Shown here in pieces: positions 1 to 8,401 of a stretch of 64,000 nt of DNA; position 1 is the first letter of the stretch; each line of letters begins with the position of its first letter. Origin of the DNA: Streptomyces gobiensis (GTDB lineage: Bacteria > Actinomycetota > Actinomycetes > Streptomycetales > Streptomycetaceae). The stretch is taken from assembly GCF_021216675.1 (NCBI RefSeq), contig NZ_CP086120.1:3078501-3142500 (forward strand), in the 5' to 3' direction. The position numbers were made by a program, and so were the translations under genes. The notes under the pieces were generated by a model, which worked only from the letters and a program-made list of their open reading frames with translations, had not been told where the DNA came from and searched no databases.

Positions 1-373
1 CCGTACGATCCACCGCCGCCAGCTGCGCCTCCTCCAGCCAGGTCACCACCAGCGCCGATTCCCGCCCCAGCAGCAGCCAGGGCGAGGCCGACACATATCC
101 CACCCGGCTGATGTGCCCGGACAGCCCCACCCCCACGCCGCGCACCCGTACCGGCACCATCGGCACCGTGCCGGACACACCGGCCCGCGCCAGCTTGTAG
201 CTCAACTGCGCGGGCGACGCGTTGGACCCCACCGCCAGCACCGGCACCCGCCCCGCCGCGTCGTACCCCCGCAGCGGCAGCAACTCCCCACCGGACAACA
301 GCCCCGGCCTGTCCACCACCCGCCCCGGATACGCCAGCGGCTCCAGCAGCGGCACCGCCCCCAGCCCCCGCAT
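1..373 (-). CDS. Conserved actinobacterial hypothetical protein (partial, runs off left edge)
   Basis: The reading frame starts at an ATG on the minus strand (371-373) and stays open to the window edge, so only the first ~124 residues are present. The stretch AVGSNASPAQL (about residues 48-58) resembles the GSN-type nucleotide-like loop of gamma-glutamylcyclotransferase-fold proteins, but the rest does not let me assign a function. The ATG overlaps the TGA of the upstream PPOX gene (TGATG), so the two are probably translationally coupled. The C-terminus lies outside the window. Confidence 0.7.
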   Translation of the reverse strand, partial: MRGLGAVPLLEPLAYPGRVVDRPGLLSGGELLPLRGYDAAGRVPVLAVGSNASPAQLSYKLARAGVSGTVPMVPVRVRGVGVGLSGHISRVGYVSASPWLLLGRESALVVTWLEEAQLAAVDRT

Positions 374-837
374 CACTCGCGGTACTTCCCATACGCGTGC
401 TCAACCTCAAGCCGTACGACCAACCGCCGCTCAGCGACCATCGCCGCCCGGAACTCCTCCCAGTCCGGATGCTCCCCCCGAATGGCCCGATAGACGTCAA
501 TCAGTTCCGCCACCACATCGTCATACGGATCCGCCGCCACCCCCGACAGCTCAGCCGTCCCCTCACCCACCGTCCAGGCCCAGCCGTCCTCGGACATCAC
601 ATGAAAACAAGCCCGCGGATCCCGCCGCAGATTCCGCACTTTGGCCCGGTCGTCGGTCGTAGAGATCCGGACGATCCGCTCATCCGGGTCATACGCATAA
701 TTAACGTTGGACAGCTGCGGCCACCCATCCCCCTTAAGGGTGGCCAGCACCCCAAGCTTCCGCTCAGCGAACAACGCCAGCAACGCACCTTCTGCCACGA
801 AGAACTCCTCTCCCGTCAGCGAGTCCACCGTAGCCAT
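373..837 (-). CDS. PPOX-class (F420/FMN-dependent) pyridoxamine 5'-phosphate oxidase-fold protein
   Basis: 154 residues, the normal size for single-domain split-barrel proteins of the pyridoxamine-phosphate-oxidase family. Typical family features are visible: a short N-terminal helix ending LALFAERKLGVLATL, then GWPQLSNVNYAYD, the strand RISTTDDRAKVRNLRRDPR and the C-terminal helix with RLVVRLEVEHAYG. In actinobacteria this subgroup (TIGR03618-like) usually binds coenzyme F420 or FMN and reduces small substrates; the substrate here is unknown. The ATG at 835-837 is preceded by a GGGGTGGG stretch. It lies 29 bases downstream of the S9 peptidase and overlaps the next gene, suggesting one operon. 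In the frame entered after the peptidase frameshift the reading is open straight into this gene, which creates a spurious 895-residue fusion. Confidence 0.85.
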   Translation of the reverse strand: MATVDSLTGEEFFVAEGALLALFAERKLGVLATLKGDGWPQLSNVNYAYDPDERIVRISTTDDRAKVRNLRRDPRACFHVMSEDGWAWTVGEGTAELSGVAADPYDDVVAELIDVYRAIRGEHPDWEEFRAAMVAERRLVVRLEVEHAYGKYRE

Positions 838-866
838 ACCCACCCCAATCGGGCGCCCTCCACCTC

Positions 867-2979
867 TCAGCGCGCCGCCCGCCGTGACAACCCCAGCGCA
901 CGACGCAGAAAGTCCAGCTGGTGCAGCAGCAGATTCTCCGCCACCCCCTCCTCCGAGGGCAGATGCGTCGCCCGGGGCAGCGGCAGCACCTCGTGCGGCC
1001 GCCCGGCTGCCAGCAGTGCGGCGGACAACCGCAGGGTGTGCGCCGCGACCACGTTGTCGTCGGCGAGCCCGTGCACCAGCAGCAGCGGGCGGCTCAGCGA
1101 CGCCGCCCTCCAGGATCGGCGAGCAGCGGTCGTAGGCCTCCGGGTGCTCATCGGGGTGACCGAGATGCCGCTCCCGCCAGTGCGTGTCGTACAGCCGCTG
1201 GTCGGTGACGGGGGCTCCGGCGACGGCGGCGTGGAAGACATCAGGGCGGCGCAGCACCGCAAGAGCCGCGAGGAACCCGCCGAAGGACCACCCGCGGATG
1301 CCCACCCGGGTCAGATCCAGCGAGGGACACCGCCCGGCGGCCTCCTGAAGCGCCGCCACCTGGTCGTCCAGCACCGGTCCGGCAAGGTCCAGATGGACCG
1401 CCCGCTCCCACGCGGGCCCACGGCCGGGCGTGCCGCGGCCGTCCACCGCGAGCACCGCGAAGCCCTGCTCGGCGAACCACTGCGAGACATACGTCCACCA
1501 CGCCTGCTCAGCGGTCACCTTGCGCAACGCGGGTCCGGCGTAGGGGTCCATCAGCACCGGCAGCGGACCGTCTCCGGGACGGTGCCAGGACGGCAGGAAC
1601 AGGGCGGCGCGCAGCTTGCGGGGTCCAAGGGACAGCATCTCCACCCGCGGCTCCAGCACCGGCCGCTCGGCATACGAGGCGATCTCCCCCTCGCCGGCCT
1701 CCCACAGGACAGCAGTACGACTACCCGGGCGATCCAGGGTGCGGGAGACGAGGACGGTGGTGCCAGCCCGCCGCGTACCACTGTGTACACCGGACTCGTC
1801 GCTCAACCGCCGTAGCCCCGAGGCGGGATCGTAGGCCCACAGATGCGTCTGCGTCGGCTCTTCCGACGCGGCGAACAGCACCGTCTCCCCATCTACCGCC
1901 AGCACGGCCGTCAGCTGAAGACCAGGCGGGGTAACGGACCGCCCGCCAACCACCAGCCGCCGCGTATCGTCCTGATCGGCGCTGGTCAACAGGACGCCTC
2001 CTGCAGTCCGCGCGGGCAGCCCCGGTACGAGCTCCACCCAGGCGTCGCTGTGCTGCTCCGCCAGCACCTCGGTAGCGCCGGTGACGGCGTCGATGCCAAG
2101 CACCCGAACGTGCCGCTGACTGCGGCTCTGCACGGCGGCGTAGGGCCCGTACGCATCCCAGCCCGCGCTCGGCAGATACTCAAACGCCCCGGCATCCCAG
2201 TCCACAGCCGTGCGCTCCGCCGACGTGCCGCCCTCCACATCCACAACCCACAGACTCACCCCGGCGTTGGCAGTGCCGACAGCCGGGTAGGGCAAGGCGA
2301 CCGGCGAACGGGCGGGATCTGTGGGATCGGCGAGATACCACCGCTGTACGGCAAAGGTGTCCACCCTGGCGACCAGCACCCGGCGCCCGTCCGGCGCCCA
2401 CCAGTAACCACCGGGACGCCCCATCGACTCGGCGGCGACATGCTCGGCCAGCCCGAAGCCAACCTCGGGCCCGTCCGGCACAGCGACCGTCCGGTCCCCG
2501 TCCCCATCAGCCCCCACCACACGCAGAGCGCCCCCACTGACATAGGCGATCCACCGCCCTGTCGGATCCGGCCGGGGATCGACCACCGGCTCCACGGCAG
2601 GAAGCCGCCGTACCGCACCATCCGAGGTCCGGACCGTCCACAGCTGCCCCGAGAGCGCGAAGGCCAGCAACTGACAGCCACCATCCGCCGCGTAGCCGAC
2701 AATCCCGGAAGACAACTCCCGAGCGTGCTCCCGACGAGCCCGCTCCTCACGCGCCAACCGCTCAACGGCACCACCCAGCAGACTGCGCGGATCCACCAGC
2801 AGCCGCTCTTCCCCACTCGCGCAGTCGAGCGCCCACAGACAGGAAACCGGGTCGTCCCCGGCCCTGCTGCGCAGAAAGAAAACCGTGCCCCCATCCGACG
2901 ACACGGTGAACCGTCCAGGCGTACCAAGGCTGAACCGCCGAGTCCGGGCAAGCTGACGAGGTAACGAAGACATGGCCAT
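867..2979 (-). pseudogene. S9 family prolyl oligopeptidase / DPP-IV-like peptidase, frameshifted
   Basis: The N-terminal part is a DPP-IV-type beta-propeller (starts MAMSSLPRQLARTRRFSLG) and the C-terminal part an alpha/beta hydrolase. The nucleophile motif GWSFGG is in the first frame. The catalytic Asp (VHGLADDNVV) and His (ATHLPSEEG) are in another frame beyond about position 1106-1109, where one extra base in a run of three C (GGG on the coding strand) breaks the frame; removing it restores ILEAASLSRPLLLVHG. The intact protein would be about 700 residues, normal for the family. A real lesion would separate the Ser from the Asp/His and inactivate the enzyme; a sequencing error is equally possible. 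Starts at 2979 or 2973 are both plausible. Confidence 0.75.
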
Positions 2980-3035
2980 TCTCAACACCCTGCCACCCCA
3001 AAACCCACCCCCGCACCGGCTTTTACCCCCGGGCG

Positions 3036-3240
3036 CCCCTGCCCTGGTCAGCCTGTGCACTCATCGCCCTCACCCCGCTGGCACTCCTCATCTACGCCTT
3101 GGAACGCAACCACCGCCGCCAGCCCCACCCCCCTCCACCCCTGCCCGGCAGCGAGGACATCCAGGACCGCGACACCCGAACGCATCCGCGCCGAACTCCG
3201 CGCGGCCACAGATCGCTTGACTAAGGGGTGTACTCCCGTT
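3036..3240 (+). pseudogene. Relic of a small single-pass membrane protein
   Basis: One frame reads LPWSACALIALTPLALLIY followed by ALERNHRRQ, a transmembrane helix with a positively charged end, then GSEDIQDRD. The continuation ERIRAELRAATDR is in another frame, joined across one extra C in ACACCCGAACG (around 3174-3180). No in-frame ATG or GTG precedes the hydrophobic segment. It is divergent from the S9 peptidase. Probably a decayed small actinobacterial membrane gene. Confidence 0.35.
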
Positions 3241-3628
3241 CCGCACCCGAGGGAGCCGGATCGATGCCCCAGCGCTTCCACGCGGCGGCAGCCGCCGCCC
3301 GTGACATCGGCGACCTGAACACGCTGCGCATGGTGCTGGCGCTGGGGGACCTCCGGACAGAGCCGCTCGCCGTGTGCAACCGGCCCCGTAGCAGCGGAGA
3401 AGTGCGGGGCTCGCACGGGCGTACACGTACCGTCTGCGGGCCAGTGCCCCAAGGGTTCGATAAGTACCGCCGCAGAACCAGCGGTTGAGTCTTGAATTCC
3501 TGCGTTCACCCCGGTGCTACCGTACTCATCAGTAACTATGACGGGCACCCGTCAGGGGGAAGCCGCGGATCGCAAACCCTAAGAGAGCGTTGCGGCCCGC
3601 TCCTTAGACCAATTAGACCAAGGAATCC
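3241..3628 (+). other. Intergenic region upstream of the toxin gene
   Basis: An open frame at 3264-3488 (starts MPQRFHAAAAAARDIGDLNT) has no recognisable family and no clear ribosome binding site, so I do not call it. The stretch 3490-3600 is less GC-rich and probably contains the promoter of the toxin gene, but no convincing -35/-10 pair was found. Confidence 0.3.
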
Positions 3629-5626
3629 ATGCACCACAGATTCATATCCAGAGTCGTGATCACCACGACCGCACTGTGCGTCCTGCTCGCCACAGGCGCC
3701 GGGAACGGCGACAGCGCGTATGCCGCCGAACAGAAGCAGCAGCGCAGTCTTGTCGATATCGCCAAGCGGGTCTCGGAGTACGCGCAATGCGACGACCTTC
3801 GGCTACGGGAGAAGGCGAAGTGTTTGCGTGAGTTCGGGGGCAAGGCCGTCAAGGTCGGCGCCGGTACGGCACTGTTCCTGTACGGCACGCAGAGCGCGAT
3901 GAAGGACCAGGGCGCCCGCTTCGCCAGCCTCAACAAAGAACTGAAGACGCTCAAGGACCTCAAGCTCGCTGAGCTGGAGGATCCTGCCAAGGCGGGCGAC
4001 GCTAAGCATCAGGAGAAGAGCCTGACCCACGCGGTCAGGGCTTTCCGGGCTGCCAAGCCTCATTTGAAGAGCCTCGGCGCCGACATCGCCGCGGCCGACC
4101 GGCTGATGGGAGCCGAAACCGACTCCCTGGTTGCTCTAAGCATGCTGACTGTCATGCTGGGCGACCACTACGCGGAGTCGAAACCACTGCCTGAGGGCAC
4201 CAAGCCCACCAAGCCCGCCAAGCCGCTCATCGACTGGGACAAGGAGCTCAAGGAGCTCGGCGAGGCCTTCGACCAGATGAACGCGGGCTTCGAGCAGATG
4301 AACCGCGGCCTCAAGCAGATGAACGCGGGCGTCGCCCAGGTCAACAAGGGGCTTGAGCAGGCGAACAAGGGCATCGCCCAGGCTAACCGCGGTATGGACG
4401 AGATGAACGCGGGCATCGCCCAGGCCAACCGCGGCATGGACCGGGCCAACAAGGCAGTCCCCGGCATCAAGAAGGGGGCGGAGAAGCTCGGCGAAGTCTC
4501 GGACATCGACTACTCCGGTATCGGAGACACCTGGGGCTCCGGCTCAACGGGCCTGGACAACGCCGAACAGCGGCGTTGGATGTCCCTGTTGCTGGACCTG
4601 ATTCCCGGCATCGGCGACGGAAAAGGGATCATCGAGGCTGTGACCGGCCAGGACTTGGCCACCGGCGAAAAGCTCAACGGCACCGACCGCCTGCTAGGTT
4701 CGCTCGTGGTCCTGCGCTGGCTCAAGGTGGGCGGCAAGGTCCTGAGGGCCGAGGACGTCCGCGACGCACGCAAGGGCAAAGGGGCCGCTGCCTGCGTCCC
4801 AGACAACAGTTTCGTTCCCGGCACCCCAGTGCTCCTGGCCGACGGCACCCGCACCCCGATCGAAGAGGTGCGGGTGGGGGACCAGGTCCTGGCCACCGAC
4901 CCCCAGTCGGGCCGGACCGAGTCGGCGCCCGTCACCGCCCTGATCAGCAGCGAGGGCACGAAGCAGCTCGTCCGCATCACCATCGACACCGGCGGTGACC
5001 AGGAGCGGCACACGAGCAGCCTCACCGCCACCGGCCGTCATCCCCTCTGGACCGAACGCCCTGGGCGTTGGACCGACGCCGCAGACCTCCGGGCTGGTAT
5101 GTGGTTGCGCACCAGCGCCGGCACCCTCGCCCAGATCACCGGCGTCAAAGCCTGGACCGCCCCGCGCCAGCAGGTGCACAACCTCACCGTCGCCGGCCTG
5201 CACACGTACTACGTACTGGCGGGCGATAGTCCGGTCCTGGTCCACAACGCCAAAAAGAACAAGTGCGGCCTCATCGTCGATCACGTGGGCCAGGTGGACC
5301 AGGATTGGGTGACAAAGGGAGCTCACGTCAATATGAAGGACGGCATGGAGGTGGCGATCCGCCCGGACGGCAAGGGCGGCATCAAGGGCGAGGCGATACG
5401 TCTGAAGAACGGGACCGCCACGCAGAAGCAGGTGGATGCCGTGATCGCATCCATCAAGTCCAACCCGAAACTGCGTGCGGACATGATCAGGGTGACGAAG
5501 TCCGCCAAGGAGGTCTTCGAGTCCAGCGCCAAGGCCATGAAGGAGGGTCGCAACCCGCAGTGGCGCTTCAGCAACGACCGGACGGCAGAATTGCAGGCCT
5601 TGATCAACGCCATGGAGAAGATGTAA
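3629..5626 (+). CDS. Secreted polymorphic toxin: signal peptide, heptad-repeat region, pretoxin and HINT domains, C-terminal toxin
   Basis: 665 residues. Residues 1-33 form a signal peptide (basic start, hydrophobic core, cleavage near AYA/AEQ). Residues ~214-277 are a run of seven-residue QMNxG-type repeats. Residues ~310-370 (LLLDLIPGIGDGKG...) look like the PT-TG pretoxin region. Residues ~391-540 are a HINT (hedgehog/intein) module: it opens with a Cys-less NSFVPGTPVLLADG, contains TGRHPLWTE, and ends HTYYVLAGDSPVLVHNA. The last ~125 residues after VHNA are the variable toxin domain (contains WVTKGAHVN, IRPDGKGG, and ends in an acidic helix); I cannot assign it to a named toxin family. 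The classical HINT Cys is replaced by Ser/Phe, so autoproteolysis may differ. The immunity gene starts one base after the stop codon. Confidence 0.88.
   Translation: MHHRFISRVVITTTALCVLLATGAGNGDSAYAAEQKQQRSLVDIAKRVSEYAQCDDLRLREKAKCLREFGGKAVKVGAGTALFLYGTQSAMKDQGARFASLNKELKTLKDLKLAELEDPAKAGDAKHQEKSLTHAVRAFRAAKPHLKSLGADIAAADRLMGAETDSLVALSMLTVMLGDHYAESKPLPEGTKPTKPAKPLIDWDKELKELGEAFDQMNAGFEQMNRGLKQMNAGVAQVNKGLEQANKGIAQANRGMDEMNAGIAQANRGMDRANKAVPGIKKGAEKLGEVSDIDYSGIGDTWGSGSTGLDNAEQRRWMSLLLDLIPGIGDGKGIIEAVTGQDLATGEKLNGTDRLLGSLVVLRWLKVGGKVLRAEDVRDARKGKGAAACVPDNSFVPGTPVLLADGTRTPIEEVRVGDQVLATDPQSGRTESAPVTALISSEGTKQLVRITIDTGGDQERHTSSLTATGRHPLWTERPGRWTDAADLRAGMWLRTSAGTLAQITGVKAWTAPRQQVHNLTVAGLHTYYVLAGDSPVLVHNAKKNKCGLIVDHVGQVDQDWVTKGAHVNMKDGMEVAIRPDGKGGIKGEAIRLKNGTATQKQVDAVIASIKSNPKLRADMIRVTKSAKEVFESSAKAMKEGRNPQWRFSNDRTAELQALINAMEKM
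4264..4461 (+). repeat. In-frame 21-bp tandem repeats encoding QMNxG heptads
   Basis: About nine imperfect 21-base units encode heptads of the form (Q/E)MNAGxxQ or QANRGMD. The phase is kept with no frameshift, and adjacent copies share blocks such as ATGAACGCGGGC and GCCCAGGC(T/C)AACCGCGG. Regular Met/Asn/Gly spacing suggests an extended helical or coiled-coil stalk between the secreted N-terminus and the pretoxin region. Confidence 0.8.
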
Positions 5627-6163
5627 ATGCTCGACCTCGACTTCTATGCCCATGTCGCAACCCGTGGCGACGTGCTGGGGGCCGGCATCGGCACGCAACC
5701 CGCCGAGTGGGAGGCGAAGCTGGGTTCCGACTACCTCGATGACAGGTCGCAGGGCATCATGCGCCGGGACTACGGACTCGTGGAGCTTTCGTTCCAGGAG
5801 GACCAGGACGCGTGGCTGTGCTTCGGCATCAGCGTGCAGGTTCACCGCCTGCGACAGGGTGACGTGTCCACGGTTCCAGCACCCCTCCGGAACAGGTACG
5901 GCCGTTTTGCTACCCGCGTGACGTTCGACGAGCTGACCGCCGTGATCAACGGCCTGGGCTACTCGATCGAGCCGGACAACGACGCGACGACGAGGGACAT
6001 CCACCGGTACCGGGTGCCCGAGACCGGCGCGAGGATCTTCGTCGTCGCGGATCCCGATCCTTATGGCTACGGCGAAGTGGATCCAGACGAGCCTGCCAAA
6101 CAGGAGGCGGGGGATGTCTGGGCCATCAACTTGTCGCCAGCCTGGTGGTCGCCGGCGGACTGA
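5627..6163 (+). CDS. Probable immunity protein for the adjacent HINT toxin
   Basis: 178 residues, acidic, with no signal peptide, so cytoplasmic. The ATG follows the toxin TAA directly (TAAATG), the classical arrangement of polymorphic toxin and immunity genes. The sequence (MLDLDFYAHVATRGDVLGAG..., SQGIMRRDYGLVELSFQ) resembles small immunity-type proteins next to actinobacterial toxins, but I cannot name a family. The function is inferred from position. The next coding material downstream is a relic on the other strand. Confidence 0.7.
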   Translation: MLDLDFYAHVATRGDVLGAGIGTQPAEWEAKLGSDYLDDRSQGIMRRDYGLVELSFQEDQDAWLCFGISVQVHRLRQGDVSTVPAPLRNRYGRFATRVTFDELTAVINGLGYSIEPDNDATTRDIHRYRVPETGARIFVVADPDPYGYGEVDPDEPAKQEAGDVWAINLSPAWWSPAD

Positions 6164-6203
6164 GCCGGAACTCATCTCGAACCCCTGTGCACGGGCGCGG
6201 CGG

Positions 6204-6530
6204 TCACTCTCCTGGGTGGCCGCCGCCCCGGTCGGTCCGGCATCGCTCAGCGGCGGTCGGCGGCGGCGAGGGTGTGGGTGGGTTCGTGGAGCGCGGCGTG
6301 GAGCCGGTCCGCGTCGGTGAGCGGCAGGGTCGCGACGTCCCGGTGACCGACCCGCGGCCGGGCAGCCCGTACAGCGGCGCGCACGCGCTGCCGACCAGCG
6401 CCCTGTGCGCGACCGTGCCGGGCGGCACGAGGAAGCCGAGGGTGTCGCCCGCGTAGTCGTGGAGCACGGGGCCGACGCCGTGACCGTGGCGGAGGATGTT
6501 GACCGCTTCAAGGCCCTGCCGGGCCGACCT
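6204..6530 (-). pseudogene. Relic of the C-terminal part of an unidentified Streptomyces protein
   Basis: On the minus strand one frame reads LHDYAGDTLGFLVPPGTV and another reads DVATLPLTDADRLHAALHE then PTHTLAAADRR, joined across a shift near 6340. The two halves look like consecutive parts of one protein tail (GDTLGFLVPPGT is a recurring motif of actinobacterial proteins next to plasmid- or replication-type genes). No start codon or upstream domain remains. The rest of 6164-6578 holds nothing else I recognise. Confidence 0.4.
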
Positions 6531-6578
6531 TTACCTCACTCCCGACCACAGCATGCTCGACCAGCCAAAAGGCAGCGA

Positions 6579-8105
6579 TCAAGTGCGGTTGAACAACAGC
6601 TTCTCAGCCATCACGCCCGTTCCTTTATCTGTGCCGCAGGAGCGGGCCCATACGGTGACCCGGGCGCCGTGCACCGTGATCGTCCGGCAATCGTTGAAGT
6701 GCTTGCCCAGAGCATCCCGTTTAACGGTCTCCTGAGGGGTTTCGTCGAGCGGCTGCCCCTCGGGATCTGCGAGGGCGATGATGCGGTCGGCGGCGGCAAT
6801 GCGTTCGCGGATGTCCCCGGCCGGATATTCGATGCCGTGCAGGGTCCCGGACTTCTCCGGGGTCTCCTTCAACGCGATGTCATCGAGCATCCGGTACGGA
6901 ACCGGGGAGTGCAGTAGCCAGTCGCGCCGTCGGGACGGGGTGAACAGGACTGTGTCGCCGGGCTCGGCAACCTCACGCACAGCGGTGGATACCGCAAACG
7001 CGTTGTCCTTGCGGGCCTCGGGGCTACGCATTGCGGTGTGCCATGGTGCCAGCACAGCGGCCAGAACTGCCGGAACCACCGCAACGGCCGCCCACCGGTA
7101 CGGAGGGTGCGGGAAGATATGGCGGATCCCTTCCGGGCCGACAGCCCAGTCAGCAACAGCGCCCACCAGCAGGGCGAGCCCGCACATGCAGTACACGACG
7201 TACCGGTCGACGTAATAGGGCTTGACCATCGACAGCAGGATGAGCAGCCCGGGTGGAAGAGCTAGCAGGGAGAAGGCCAGGGCCCGCATCCCGACAGGTC
7301 CGCGCACCGGATACTTCACGGCGGTCAGCAGCATCCCGGCCGACGCGACCGCGATGAACCCGGCCCATTCGGTCACACCAGGCCGCGAGAGCCATCCGAG
7401 CTGCGTACCAGCCTGCCCCACGGCAAGAGCAGCAAGCGGGGCGGTCCCGACCGCCACAGTGGCGGCCGAGACGGTGAACGCACGGAGCACGGGGCGCGGT
7501 GCGCCAGTGAAGCGGAGCGCCACCCCCCGTGAGCGACCAGAGCGAAGGCCGCGAACAGATTCAGCCAGCAGCCCACCAGACCGGCGACGGCATATGCCAC
7601 CCAGAAGCAGGTTCGGTTGTCTTCTGCGGCACGGACGAGAAACCAGGTGGCCACACCACGCATGCGGCCACCAAAGCGTACGAACGGCCTTCCTGCGCAT
7701 AGTGCTGCACTATCGGAGTGATGGCGTAGCGAGTCCTGCCAGGAGCCCCGCACGGGAGGAGACGAGCCGCTTCCCGATTGCGGCGACACCGGCCGCCACA
7801 ATGGCGGTAGCGACCACGGAAGGCAGGCGGAGGGCGACCAGGCCGCCGTCCCACACAGCGAGCCAGCCGTGCATCAGCAGGTAGTAGAAGCTGTGGACAG
7901 CATCAATGTTCTGCACCAGCCCTTACAGCTCCGACACAGTGCGGTGTGCAACGGCTTCGGTCACGGCTTCGCCCCGCCACATTGAACCGTCGCGGCGGAT
8001 CCCCCACACCCCCAACAGCAGCGCCACCGTGGCCGGGACCACTGCTATCAGACCTCGGCCTTGCCCCTGCCGCGTCATGGTCAGTGCGCTGGGCGATAAC
8101 CGCAT
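6579..8105 (-). pseudogene. Glycosyltransferase family 39-type membrane mannosyltransferase, heavily decayed
   Basis: The intact gene would encode about 500 residues. The N-terminus (MRLSPSALTM..., GSMWRGEAVTEAVAHRT) carries the first membrane helix and the family's acidic loop, then an in-frame TAA follows TVSEL at about 7923. The next fragment (NIDAVHSFYYLLMHG) is in the same frame beyond the stop. YAQEGRSYALV, then FWVAYAVAGLVGCWLNLFA, then the C-terminal membrane part (6579 to ~7530) lie in three different frames. At least three shifts plus one stop make this a true pseudogene. Motifs such as DAVHxxYYLLMH and YAQEGRSYAL are typical of actinobacterial PMT-like GT39 proteins. Confidence 0.85.
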
Positions 8106-8401
8106 TCGCCGTTCTTCTGTTGTAGAAATGACAGCCTCCCGTTTACGTGCTGCTGGTCAAACGGCACCGTACGGCAGCGGAGTTGCCAGGCATCGGGACG
8201 GCCATCGTGGACTCCTTTGTCCTTGATCGGCCTCGTTACCGCCCGCAGACCCCGGGCCGCACCTGCACCGTTCGGGCCGTCGGCGGAGGCCACCGATCAG
8301 TCCAGCCGATCACAACAACGCTCTCTGTGGCCTTGAGACTTCTCGTCTCACCTTGCCACGCCCGCCGCCCCAGGCATCCTGAGAGGGTCCGTCAAGTTAA
8401 C

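Noticed and set aside
373..3060. An 895-residue fusion of peptidase and PPOX protein
   Set aside because: The frame crosses a shift; the C-terminal peptidase sequence is found in another frame and the PPOX gene has its own start.
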